Source: Hemicordylus capensis
Lineage: Eukaryota > Chordata > Lepidosauria > Squamata > Cordylidae
Assembly (NCBI RefSeq): GCF_027244095.1
Contig: NC_069669.1
Coordinates: 7,590,501-7,654,500 of the forward strand
Length of the DNA: 64,000 nucleotides
Direction of reading: 5' to 3'
The notes beneath the pieces were generated by a model, which made no database searches, was not told the origin of the DNA, and saw nothing but the letters and a program-made list of their open reading frames with translations. Positions 22,401-27,589 of this stretch are shown piece after piece. Position numbers and translations under genes: made by a program. Within the stretch, counting starts at the first letter, position 1; each line of letters opens with the position of its first letter.

Positions 22401-25400
22401 GTTTCACAGAAAAGAAAAGGGGCATGCAACAACACCCCAACCCTCATTTTCAACACAGCCCAGAGAGCTCAGCACCCCTCCTCCCAATTCAAAAACAGAG
22501 ATAGAAGAGATCGCTATCAGGGCCCCAAGAAGTCTGAGCAGAATTTGTGCCTGCAGCCAACCCGACAGGAAATTACTGCAGGGTCGGGCATTTCATTTCA
22601 GCACCCCTGCAAACCTGGTGAGCCTTGCTGTCTCCGCAGCAGCAACACTTTCAGCTTTGCTTTGCACAACAGTTTCCAGAGCTCCCTTCACACAGGAAGA
22701 CGAGGCAAGGCAGAGAGAGAAGCTCGCTGTCAACGGCTGGTCAGATGCGAGGCAAGGCCTCCAATTACCTCTAACCTCGTTCAGTTTGCATTCCTTTGCG
22801 CAATCCACTTGTTTCAACAAGCAAGAACGAGGCAGCGAGGCAACCATTCGTTTATAGTTTAGCCTAAGGTTATGAAACTTGGGTCAGAGGGACGGAGGAA
22901 GCTCCCTATACCTGGTTCACCTATTGGTCCACCCAGGGGCACACTAACTCCGGACCTTGGGGACCTGAACCGGTCCTCCAAGGTCGTGGAGGCCCTCCAA
23001 ATGGCAAGCCCAAGCCCAAGCAAGGTGGTCCGGGTGCCCAAATGATCATGGCGTGCCCCTGGCTCCAACTAGCTCAGTACTGCCGGCAGTTTCTCCAACA
23101 TTGCAGGCAGGAGTCTCTCCTAGCCCTACCTACAGCTTTTCCACATTTTTAGTTTGCATCTCCTCCGGAATAGAGGATGTGCGTTCACACATCGGCCAGA
23201 TTTACCCCAAAGTCCCTGCAAGCTATTGGGGAGCACTTCACACACGATTTGGGTTTTGTAGTCCAGGGTAAAAAAACAATAACAAACCCACATTTTGCAG
23301 TGGTTTTGGGGGGCAACTTCAAACTCGCAGGAAAGCCTTGTGGTCAACTCACGGCAAAGCCTGGGAGTTTTTCACACCTGGCTTTTAGTTCGCATTTTCT
23401 CCAGAAGTGGGGTGGGGAAGTGTTCACATATCAGCGAAATTTACCCCAAATTCCCTGCGAGCTACCGGGGAGCTCTTCGCATACAAGTCAGGGTTTTTCT
23501 TAATTGTACATCCGGAGTTTTTAAAAAAATCAATTTTTTGTGTCAGGTTTTGGGGACCTCTCAGTAAATCTGGGGTAAAGCCTGATCTCTGGGAAAGTTC
23601 CTGCAGTCAGGAAATGCTCACGGAGATGCTCCCAGTGATTGATCCTGGGGCCTAGTATCTGCAAAGCAGATGCTCTACCACTAAGCTATGGCCTCCATCC
23701 TCAAAGGTGGCATACATGGGTCTCCCATCCAGCCACTGACCACATCAAGACCTGCTTAGCAGCAGCAAGATGGCTGTATCTTGTGCCTTTGCACCATGCT
23801 CTGGGGCTCCCAATGCTGACGGACTACAACTTGCATCACCCCCCAACCAAAACAGAGTCGGAACCTCCCCAACTCTGGCTGTTTTTAAGCAACTCTTGAA
23901 AATGCATCTATTTTAGAGAGCTGGTCTTGTGGTAGCCAGCATGAATTGTACCCTTTGCTAAGCAGGATCTACCTTGGTTTGCATTTGAATGGGAGACTCC
24001 ATGTGAACATTTTAAGATATCCCCCCTCAGGTGACGAGGGCGGGGCCACTCTGGGAAGAGCACCTGCTTGCTTGCATGCAGAAGGTCCCAAGTTCCCTCC
24101 CTGGCAGCATCTCCAAGATAGGGCTGAGAGAGACTCCTGCCTGCAACCTTGGAGAAGCCGCTGCCAGTCTGTGTAGACAACACTGAACTAGATGGACCGA
24201 TGGTCTGACTCAGTAGAAGGCGGCTTCCTATGTTCCTATCAGACCTTCAGTTTATAATGTTTTAAAGTTTCATTGATGGTTATTTTAATGCATACATCCA
24301 TCAAACCATTTAATGGTTTTATATGATTTAAGGTTTTAATTGTTGTTGTGTTTTAAAGGTGTCAACCTCCCAGAGATTGTATATGGGACAGTTTATAAAT
24401 GTGGCAGACAGACGGACAGACAATAAAAAGGTCACTATTAGAGAGGTCATCTTCTGGCCAAGAGGCACCTTTTGAAGTGCCTTGCATATAGCTCTCTTGC
24501 ATACAGCAGGAGGAGAGCAATTTGTTCCTATCCAGCATAGCATCTCTCCAGTGGCTGGTGCTGGGCAGGGGAGTCACCTTTGCACTTCTTTTTAGACTGG
24601 GAGCCTCTTTGGGGCAGGGAACCATCTTCTCACCCTTTTGGCTCTGTAAACTGCTTTGTGGTTGAAAAACAGAGTGGACAGCCGCTAGCTACCTAAATAA
24701 TAAAGGGGCTTCCCCTTCCGAGAAAGGCCAGCCTTGCAAAGCAGCTGCTACTGCCTGAGACCAGTCAGCCTGGACCTACCTGGGCTTTGGGTTTGGGCCG
24801 GGCCAATGAGAAGCAGTCCATCAGGAGACGTTTTGCCATGCACCTCCATGGCGAAGTAGTTATTCCGTGTGGTCCCCTCAATCAGCACCAGCACCAGGTC
24901 CCTCAAATCGGCAGAAGGAGGGCCTTGCAGTTCGACAAATTCAAACTCGCCAGGGGATGACACCAAGTGGACCTCATTGATCAGCACCACGGACGCATTC
25001 AGCTGTGAAAAGGGGATGCAGTGGTTATCCGAGCCAGGCGTGGGTGCTCCCGTTTGGAAGAACCACTGAGAATCTGCCCCTTGGCACCTCTCCAGCGACT
25101 CGTCGGTGGTTCTGAAAAAAGGGTCCTCCAAGAAAGGCTCAACGCCTGGCGTCAGAATCCTGACCAACTCATCCGCCCGGTCACTTTTTTTAGACTTATG
25201 GACCAAAGCATCCACCAGACCTTTGCTGGTGATGTTCATATTTTCATAAAAGTGTCCCATCCCATAATAGAGAGCGATAGCGTCTGGCCCGTTCTGGATT
25301 GTGTTTTTCTGGAGGATTATTGACGGCTTCGGCACCACCGAGGACGACCCAATGAGGAAGAAGCCTTCATCATCAGTGGAAAAGCCCAGAAGGTCAAGGA

Positions 25401-25653
25401 CTTTGTAGGCTTGGTTCACCTTCCCGTTGTAGAAGACCAAGTGATAGCTGTCCAGCCGGGCCTGCCGGCCGCTGGTGTGGTACAATTCCAAATACTCCAT
25501 AGTGTCATCGCCAGGGTTATCCGCGTTGACTTCATTGATCAGGAGCAAGTGGTCCGCCTTCTGTTCCTTCAGGTGTCCGACATGGTTCTGGGAGGCAATC
25601 TCCGACATCCACACACATGCAAGCACTAGTACAGTTAGCTGGCCGGATTCCAT
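4417..25653 (-). CDS. LTD-repeat type I membrane protein, 13 coding exons, about 1065 aa
   Basis: Assembled from 13 exons, each with AG/GT borders and mutually consistent phases; total CDS 3198 nt. Residues 1-22 form a signal peptide. Four lamin-tail-like domains lie at about 36-210, 222-392, 528-705 and 726-891. Each opens with an INEV or INEI strand, and each ends in a TPGSDN-like motif close to a cysteine. After LTD2 and after LTD4 come a short Cys exon (CSCG motif, 411-443 and 910-946) and a 66-residue exon (444-509 and 947-1012). A transmembrane helix spans about 1019-1041, followed by a 24-residue tail with YTTI and YETM. Many N-x-S/T sites support an extracellular location. The LTD fold is known from nuclear lamins and secreted bacterial proteins, where it is a binding or adhesion module. 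A receptor or adhesion role here is inference. No gene name is recognised. Confidence 0.85.
4560..5030 (+). mobile_element. CR1-like LINE fragment (reverse-transcriptase C-terminal part)
   Basis: Encodes LYKSMVQPHLEYCAQFWSP, typical of the CR1 reverse transcriptase, then FFSLEKRLL and KVYKILHGL. The reading frame is disrupted. It lies just 5' of the last LTD exon, inside intron 12. Confidence 0.8.
5030..5425. repeat. dispersed GC-rich repeat, copy 1
   Basis: Shares blocks with 12785-13250: a CATCCTGGGGAGATCCC-like core and an end block TTCTCATGAT, then CCCGGTTTCTC, then GTCGTGAGAA. The end block can fold as a hairpin. Confidence 0.45.
5495..5990 (-). mobile_element. L2-like LINE 3' end
   Basis: Reverse copy with the common reptile LINE tail (TTATACCGCCCTTTCC) followed by the coding remnant (CCACAGAGAAGGCCCACC). 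The same tail recurs at 8.3, 13.7, 21.7, 32.5 and 58.9 kb. Confidence 0.7.
6003..6211 (-). repeat. 5S/tRNA-Ala SINE, 3' truncated
   Basis: Reverse copy from AATCTCTCTCAGTCC to CCAGCTCTCCTC, including the 5S-like block. Confidence 0.8.
6244..6551 (+). repeat. 5S/tRNA-Ala SINE, full length
   Basis: Starts GGAGAGCTGGCCTTGTGG, contains TTTGAATGGGAGACTAC (5S box C region) and CTTGCATGCAGAAGGTCCC (tRNA-Ala-like), and ends CAGCTTCCTATGTTCC. It is a mirror neighbour of the copy at 6003. Confidence 0.9.
6620..6695 (+). repeat. 5S/tRNA-Ala SINE 3' fragment
   Basis: Only the last 75 bases of the family: GCCACTGCCAGTCTG through CTACTTATGTTCCT. Confidence 0.7.
6755..6851 (-). CDS. LTD gene exon 12 (transmembrane helix)
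   Basis: 97 nt, acceptor CTCCTTTTTAG, donor AAAAG/GTAAGG, phase 1 to 2. It encodes a 23-residue hydrophobic helix (GVALITLGSILTALVLIGV, then IFYF). The basic stop-transfer residues KRR follow across the splice. This fits a type I topology. Confidence 0.9.
7480..7705 (+). repeat. Sauria-type SINE, full length
   Basis: tRNA-like head GTTAAGAGTGTTGGACTAGG with B box GAGTTCAAATCCCC. It contains TGACTCTGGGCCAGTCAC and the 3' AAATTAAATAAATAAAT tail. Confidence 0.85.
8140..8590 (-). repeat. Sauria-type SINE interrupted by an L2-like tail
   Basis: SINE sequence (reverse) runs to GGCTGAATGGGGATT at 8290. It is interrupted by an LINE tail with TATACCGCCCAAAC, then resumes at about 8513 with TGAACTTGGGTCTCCC and ACCACTACACCATA. 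Confidence 0.75.
8632..8829 (-). CDS. LTD gene exon 11 (66-residue module, copy 2)
   Basis: 198 nt, acceptor GTCCTGTCTTCCCAG, donor GAAG/GTGAGC, phase 1 to 1. It encodes LNFTCLNSTLKLSG, WSPEQLQFLGKW, NFSAN and NADCSSPS. It is equal in length and phase to exon 5. It is the last extracellular segment before the membrane. Confidence 0.85.
8876..8952 (-). repeat. 5S/tRNA-Ala SINE 3' fragment
   Basis: Reverse fragment abutting a plus-oriented copy, so the two halves face each other. Confidence 0.7.
8953..9700 (+). repeat. 5S/tRNA-Ala SINE split by a hAT element
   Basis: 5S head and middle at 8953-9161 and 3' part at 9639-9700. The break is an exact 8-bp duplication of GTGTAGAC around a 477-bp insert. 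Confidence 0.9.
9162..9638. mobile_element. non-autonomous hAT element with 8-bp target duplication
   Basis: Termini CAGGGCTGAACAAC and, reversed, CAGTCCTGCACAAC form imperfect inverted repeats. It is flanked by GTGTAGAC at 9154-9161 and 9639-9646. It contains a GGTGTGCAC block seen in other squamate repeats. No transposase frame is present. An 8-bp duplication and CAG...CTG ends are typical of hAT elements. Confidence 0.85.
9701..10007 (-). repeat. 5S/tRNA-Ala SINE, full length
   Basis: Starts AGGAACATAGGAAACTGCC and ends CCAGCTCTCCTCTCC. It is inserted directly after the 3' end of the preceding copy. Confidence 0.9.
10017..10100 (-). repeat. tRNA-Ala-like fragment
   Basis: On the minus strand: GGCAGAGCATCCGCTTGCAT followed by CAGGTTCATTTCCTG, which matches the anticodon and T-arm region of tRNA-Ala. 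Degenerate and not a functional gene. Confidence 0.5.
10221..10331 (-). CDS. LTD gene exon 10 (CSCG linker, copy 2)
   Basis: A 111-nt symmetric phase-1 exon with acceptor TTCTCCTCCTGCTAG and donor CAAG/GTCAGA. It encodes DCSFWSLNS, then a helix with ALIQSMEES and CSCGISS. It was found by looking for the counterpart of exon 4, and the shared first D-C and CSCG confirm it. The donor is weaker than the others. Confidence 0.75.
10710..10890 (+). repeat. LINE-like 3' tail
   Basis: TTTTAAATTTGTGTG followed by GTAAACCGCCCAGGGAC and GGGCGGTATAAAAAAATAGG with an AAATA tail. Confidence 0.65.
10891..11570. other. intron stretch without recognised features
   Basis: Intron between LTD exons 9 and 10. 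It contains a short ACACACACAC run near 11100 and no exon-like sequence. Confidence 0.4.
11623..11753 (-). CDS. LTD gene exon 9 (Cys-rich end of LTD4)
   Basis: 131 nt, acceptor TTCTTTGGACAG, donor CCCG/GTAAGA, phase 2 in and 1 out. It encodes SLSSCSSCSESF and DPTPGLENSCP, the canonical LTD end motif, then DLGMCLLTPG. Confidence 0.85.
12190..12350 (+). repeat. LINE-like 3' tail
   Basis: TTTTAAATGTTCTTTGGG, then GTGAACCACCTAGAGATG and GGTGGTCTACAAATATG. It has the same layout as the other zero-coding LINE tails here. Confidence 0.6.
12457..12701. mobile_element. MITE-like element with about 19-bp inverted ends
   Basis: Left end AAGCCTTATTCAGACATTA and right end, reversed, AAGCCCTCTTCAGACATTA. 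It is 245 bp without coding capacity. Internally it has two adjacent GTGTACACAG repeats. No target duplication could be fixed by eye. Confidence 0.6.
12785..13250. repeat. dispersed GC-rich repeat, copy 2
   Basis: Homologous in blocks to 5030-5425. It shares a GGGATCCCAG and GGGGGGCTCCCC core and ends with TTCTCACAAC, then CCCGGTTAGGG, then GTCATGATAACGACCTC. CpG-rich. Confidence 0.45.
13395..13650 (-). repeat. tRNA-derived SINE (B-box family)
   Basis: Reverse full copy: CCGTTGAGTCAGTG at the 3' side, GATGATGCCTTTCAGCATC in the body, and the B box and head GCGCCATTCA at 13650. Confidence 0.85.
13735..13865 (-). repeat. LINE-like 3' tail
   Basis: TTTATTTATTATATTCGTACA, then CCGCCCCAAACACC with an A-rich remainder. 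Confidence 0.55.
13870..14105 (-). repeat. Sauria-type SINE, full length
   Basis: Reverse copy, ATTACATTTATATCCCACTC to ACCACTACACCACACTGGCT. It lies 44 bases from LTD exon 8, so it sits close to that exon's donor. Confidence 0.85.
14149..14356 (-). CDS. LTD gene exon 8 (second half of LTD4)
   Basis: 208 nt, acceptor TTCTGTCTCCAG, donor GGAAG/GTGAGA. The phase-2 donor is required by exon 9; an upstream GT would create a stop. It encodes QAVVVFSYVP and LEDAVVYVQEPN, equivalent to NAVALYRGV and LLDALVYTT in exon 2. Confidence 0.85.
14464..14525 (+). repeat. tRNA-Ala-like fragment
   Basis: GGGGCCGCAGCTCAGTGATA, then AAGCAC and GGGTCCAATCCCTGGC. These are recognisable D-arm and T-arm sequences of tRNA-Ala. 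It precedes a reverse 5S SINE. Confidence 0.6.
14527..14815 (-). repeat. 5S/tRNA-Ala SINE
   Basis: Reverse copy from GGAACATAGCAAGCTGCC to CATGCTTGCTACCACAG. Confidence 0.85.
15175..15350 (+). repeat. CR1-like LINE 3' UTR fragment
   Basis: Shares AATACCAGTTGCAGGGGAGC and GACTAGATGGGCCTTGAT with the other CR1 tails at 19.2 and 56.5 kb. It ends just short of the LTD exon 7 donor. Confidence 0.6.
15371..15674 (-). CDS. LTD gene exon 7 (first half of LTD4)
   Basis: 304 nt with a strong pyrimidine tract and acceptor TTTCCAG. Phase 0 in, phase 1 out (CACG/GTATGA). It completes the LTD3 end motif (TPFQENACP), then begins LTD4 with VTINEIG, VYQFIELKG, LVCYSGQD and GLFVILPEG. It is cut at the same structural place as LTD2. 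Confidence 0.85.
16295..16530 (-). repeat. Sauria-type SINE, full length
   Basis: Reverse copy with an (ATT)n tail at 16300 and the head ACCACTACACCACGGTGGCT at 16530. Confidence 0.85.
16735..16876 (+). repeat. 5S/tRNA-Ala SINE 3' half
   Basis: GGCAGCATTTCCAAGACAG to GGCAGCTTCCTATGTTCCTA, with a short (GA)n. It ends 42 bases from the LTD exon 6 donor. Confidence 0.8.
16919..17475 (-). CDS. LTD gene exon 6 (LTD3)
   Basis: 557 nt, phase 1 in (TTCTTCAAG acceptor) and phase 0 out (CAG/GTAACC). LTD3 shows ELLINEVNPDNPG, TEYIELFHPG, LVLFNGKNN, GYFLVGSSG and NTIQNGVDAVALY. The last two closely resemble LTD1 and indicate module duplication. Ends at ESLSRC and SSFQ. Confidence 0.9.
18409..18518. repeat. 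heptamer minisatellite (CAACACT)n, about 15 copies
   Basis: Nearly perfect tandem CAACACT units, directly abutting the 5' end of a tRNA-type SINE at 18520. It lies in the intron between LTD exons 5 and 6. The lack of divergence suggests recent expansion. Confidence 0.9.
18519..18775 (+). repeat. tRNA-derived SINE (B-box family)
   Basis: CACCTAATGGCGCAGCGGGG head, AAAGGCATCATCTCATAC body and a TTTTACCTTTACTTTA end. Confidence 0.85.
18863..19060 (-). CDS. LTD gene exon 5 (66-residue module, copy 1)
   Basis: A 198-nt symmetric phase-1 exon with acceptor CCTTGTCCTCAG and donor CCAG/GTACTT. It encodes VVTCNGTQLVFTA, EQLNSQLQAISVFL and FGSWNGTVARSC, with three N-glycosylation sequons. It has the same length as exon 11 and the pattern Cys, then EQL, then Cys. 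Confidence 0.85.
19105..19385 (+). mobile_element. CR1-like LINE 3' end
   Basis: GATGCATTTAAAGAGGGCTT and CATGGAGGACAAGTCTATCC, then CAGATAGGCTTTGGG. It reproduces the known CR1 3' coding end and UTR and lies next to LTD exon 5. Confidence 0.7.
19449..19515. repeat. half of a palindromic hAT MITE
   Basis: CTGGGAGTTCTGGTCCAAC through GGTTGAGAACCCCTGG. Confidence 0.65.
19561..19659 (-). CDS. LTD gene exon 4 (CSCG linker, copy 1)
   Basis: A 99-nt symmetric phase-1 exon with acceptor TTGTTCCTTCAG and donor AAGG/GTAAGA. It encodes DCQREPP, a predicted helix (IQMSLAQALDKQ) and CSCGVSPAYLKG. It is the paralogue of exon 10. Confidence 0.8.
19884..20165 (+). repeat. 5S/tRNA-Ala SINE
   Basis: GAGAGCTGGTCTTGTGG head and CCCCTTAGCTAAGCAGGG (5S-like), ending at CTGACTCAGTATATCA. 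Confidence 0.85.
20233..20476 (+). repeat. 5S/tRNA-Ala SINE, head truncated
   Basis: Starts within the 5S box C (GAATGGGAGACTACATG) and continues to CTTCCTATGTTCCT. The tRNA-Ala part reads CTTGCAGGCAGACAGTTC. Confidence 0.85.
20622..20769 (-). CDS. LTD gene exon 3 (Cys-rich end of LTD2)
   Basis: Phase 0 in, phase 1 out, 148 nt. The reading-frame-compatible acceptor is the downstream AG of CAGATCCCAGCAG. It encodes NRCVCCS and PSPRQFNDCP, the LTD2 equivalent of the TPGSDN end motif. The donor is CTCAG/GTGGGT. The exact acceptor is the least certain part. Confidence 0.75.
21283..21491 (-). CDS. LTD gene exon 2 (second half of LTD2)
   Basis: Acceptor TTTCTGGTCTGCAG, donor TAT/GTGAGA. It is 209 nt, phase 1 in and phase 0 out. 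It encodes NAVALYRGV, LLDALVYTT and ILTPGRPIFY. These line up with the IALYYGM, LVDALVHKS and ILTPG strands of LTD1 in exon 1. Confidence 0.85.
21690..22440 (-). mobile_element. L2-like LINE, C-terminal coding remnant and tail
   Basis: Encodes FKVLFLTFKALNGLGLGYL and RDRAFSVAAPRLWNALP, the C-terminal region of L2-clade reverse transcriptases. A TTTATATACCACC tail follows. Located in the intron between LTD exons 1 and 2, same strand as the gene. Confidence 0.8.
23067..23131 (-). repeat. 5S SINE 3' fragment
   Basis: Short reverse fragment: AACTAGCTCAGTACTG to TCTCCTAGCCCTAC. Confidence 0.5.
23135..23600. repeat. diverged tandem duplication of about 235 bp
   Basis: Two consecutive units share GATTTACCCCAAAGTCCCTG-type and GGGGAGCACTTC-type blocks (second unit AATTTACCCCAAATTCCCTG and GGGGAGCTCTTC). 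No coding sense was found. It is intronic to the LTD gene. Confidence 0.6.
23634..23698 (-). repeat. tRNA-Ala-like sequence
   Basis: Minus strand reads GGCCATAGCTTAGTGGTAG, then AGCATCTGCTTTGCAGAT, then CCCCAGGATCAAT. D-arm, anticodon arm with a TGC anticodon and T-arm are recognisable. The B box is not perfect, so it is probably a tRNA-Ala-derived retrocopy or an unfused relative of the SINE middle part. Confidence 0.6.
23914..24239 (+). repeat. 5S/tRNA-Ala SINE, full length
   Basis: The clearest dimeric copy. 5S part: TTTGCATTTGAATGGGAGAC. tRNA-Ala part: GAAGAGCACCTGCTTGCTTG, then CATGCAGAAGGTCCCAAG. 3' end: GGCTTCCTATGTTCCTA. Confidence 0.9.
24420..24705 (+). repeat. squamate interspersed repeat (CAAGAGGCACC family)
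   Basis: GCCAAGAGGCACCTTTTG, then CCAGTGGCTGGTGCTGG, then AGACTGGGAGCCTCTTTG. The same family occurs at 28.3, 34.3, 35.6, 57.2, 60.5 and 61.5 kb and in a cluster at 43.9-44.9 kb. Confidence 0.65.
24780..25653 (-). CDS. LTD gene coding exon 1 (signal peptide, LTD1, first half of LTD2)
   Basis: ATG at 25653-25651 was chosen over an in-frame upstream ATG because the peptide that follows (MESGQLTVLVLACVWMSEIA) is a good signal peptide. The exon has 291 codons and ends in phase 1 at CCCAG/GTAGGT. LTD1 shows LLLINEV, NPGDDTMEYLELYH, LVFYNG, GFFLIG and the end motif ESLERC...TPGSDN. LTD2 begins VVLINEV and is cut after GLLLIG. The FFQ/TGAP point at about 25054 lacks an intron that the second module has. 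Confidence 0.85.
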
Positions 25654-25824
25654 GACCACAGAGGCCAACGGTTCTCTGGGAAGCTGACAGATACTCTCCC
25701 GACTCACGCAGGGCTCCGCAGGATGGAAGAGAGGTCTGGCAACGAACAAGGACTCCGTTCAGCAAGGCTGCAGCAGCTGTGAGCCGTCAAGGGTACAGGC
25801 ATGTTGAATTCGAAATGGAGATTG

Positions 25825-25903
25825 GTACCCACTTCAGCGGCACATATACTAGAACTGGAACGAGACAGAGAAGATTAGTATGGCCCTGTGCAAGAATAAC
25901 ACT
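25825..25903 (+). pseudogene. U6 snRNA pseudogene
   Basis: Matches the first about 80 nt of U6: CACATATACTAGAACTGGAA and CAGAGAAGATTAGTATGGCC, ending CAAGAATAACAC. Several substitutions and loss of the 3' part, replaced by (GA)n, show it is a retrocopy. It lies 170 bases upstream of the LTD start codon. Confidence 0.9.
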
Positions 25904-26140
25904 GAGAGAGAGAGAGAGAGAGAGAGAGAGCATTTGAAAACCCACCTCTTCACCCAAGCTTTTTCCGTGTTTTTTTTTAAATTTTAAGGTTTTCATTTGT
26001 AGGTGATTTTTAAATTGTTAAATTGTTTTAAGTTTTTGTATATATTTTAACTTGTTTTATTCTATTGTTAACCACCCAGAGATGAAAGTTTGGGGCGGTG
26101 TACAAATTTGATTAATAAACAAACAAACTAACTAAAATAA
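25904..26140 (+). repeat. (GA)n run and LINE-like 3' tail
   Basis: GAGAGAGA to about 25930, then TTTGAAAACCCACCTCTTCA, GGGGCGGTGTACAAATTTG and an AAACAAAC tail. Confidence 0.65.
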
Positions 26141-26154
26141 AATATTATTACAGT

Positions 26155-26425
26155 CACCACCTAATGGCACAGTGGGGAAATGACATGATTAGCAAGACAG
26201 ATGTTGCTGGTTCAAATTGGCTGGGCCAGACTGGTATGTTCCCCAGACTATGGAAAACACCTATATTGGGCAGCAGCCATCTAGGAAGATGCTGAAAGGC
26301 ATCATCTCATACTGAGTGGGAGGAGGCAATGGTCAACCCCTCCTGTATTCTACCCAAGACAACCACAGGGCTCTGTGGTCGCCAGGAGTCGACATGGACT
26401 CGACGGCACACTTTACCTTTATTAC
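26155..26425 (+). repeat. tRNA-derived SINE (B-box family)
   Basis: CACCTAATGGCACAGTGGGG head with a disrupted B box, and a normal body and 3' end. Confidence 0.85.
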
Positions 26426-26689
26426 AAAAGTATAAACCTATCCGTTCTTTGAAATCTTTGGCTGCTTTAAAAAAAACAGCAACAAAAGATACAGATTTAT
26501 TTTTAAGTGGAAGCAATCAAACAGGAAATTCCTCATCTACAGTTTCTTCACTATTTCTCAAGTGGAAGTCACTTTAGCAAAAAAGAAAAAAGAAAAACCT
26601 TCCATGTAGAGCTTTTTCTCTCTGTGCTGAATGCTGCCCCAAACTCTGCTTTTTCTCAGTGCTAGGAGGGATCTTTAAGAGAGATAGAG

Positions 26690-26830
26690 CCAGCATTCCC
26701 TCTAACAGGGAAACCCAGATGTTGTTGACTACAACTCCCAGCATTCCCAGCTATGATGGCCTTTGGCTGGGAATTATGGGAGTTGTAGTCAACAACATCC
26801 GGGAATCCCTATTAGAGGGAACACTGCCCA
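26690..26830. mobile_element. palindromic MITE, TTCCCTCTAA-ended
   Basis: Left CATTCCCTCTAACAGGGA and right TTAGAGGGAACACTG. Near-perfect arms carry ACTACAACTCCCAGCATTCC and its complement. A second copy lies at 27160-27300. Confidence 0.8.
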
Positions 26831-26985
26831 GCTCTGAAACTTTTTTTAAAATAATGCATATACCTACGACAGTCACTACATACATTCATACAACATCAGT
26901 GATGTTTCTATCTTTCTTAGGAACATAGGAAGCTTCCTTCTACTGAGTCAGATCAACAGTCCATCTAGCTCAGTATTGTCTACAC

Positions 26986-27121
26986 CAGGGATTCTCAACA
27001 TTGGGTCCCCAGATGTTACTGGACTTCAGCTCCCAAAATCCCCAACCAAAGGCCACTGGGGCTGGGGATGATGGGAGCTGAAGTCCAATAACATCTGGGG
27101 ACCCAATGTTGAGAATCCCTG
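26986..27121. mobile_element. palindromic hAT MITE in the SINE hotspot
   Basis: 136 bp with perfect 14-bp terminal repeats CAGGGATTCTCAAC, flanked by GTCTACAC and GGCTACAC (8-bp duplication with one change). Confidence 0.9.
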
Positions 27122-27159
27122 GGCTACACAGACTGGCAGCAGCTTTTCCAAGGTTACAG

Positions 27160-27300
27160 GCAGTGTTCCCTCTAACAGGGATTCCCAGATGCTGTTGACT
27201 ACAACTCCCATAATTCCCAGCCAAAGGCCATCATAGCTGGGAATGCTGGGAGTTGTAGTCAACAACATCTGGGTTTCCCTGTTAGAAGGAATGCTGGTTA
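27160..27300. mobile_element. palindromic MITE, TTCCCTCTAA-ended, copy 2
   Basis: GTTCCCTCTAACAGGGATTC to GTTAGAAGGAATGCTGG. It has the same arms as 26690-26830 in the opposite relative order. Confidence 0.8.
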
Positions 27301-27589
27301 CAGGCAGGAGTCTCTCTCAGCTCTGTCTTGGAGATTCTGCCAGGGTGGGAACCTGGAACCTTCTGCAGGCAAGCAGGCAGGGGCTCTTCCCATTGAAATG
27401 CAAACAGAGTGGACCCTGCTGAGCAGAGGGGGCAATTCATGCTTGCTCCCACAAGACGGGTTCTCCTCGTTCGCCAGGTGACAACAGGAGGGGAAGAGCA
27501 AAGAGCAAGCTGCCAGGCCCTTTGTCCATGCTCAATTACAGCTCACCCTGTGCATGCCTTCTCACTAACTTACCTAACCTAAAGGTTAA

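Larger units (their letters stand above)
26920..27475 (-). repeat. 5S/tRNA-Ala SINE with two nested MITEs
   Basis: SINE segments at 26920-26985, 27122-27160 and 27300-27475 are separated by MITEs at 26986-27121 and about 27160-27300. It is the most nested repeat in the window. Confidence 0.85.

Noticed and set aside
23634-23698. Functional tRNA-Ala gene
   Set aside because: Arms are recognisable but paired positions and the B box are degraded, and the sequence resembles the SINE middle part.
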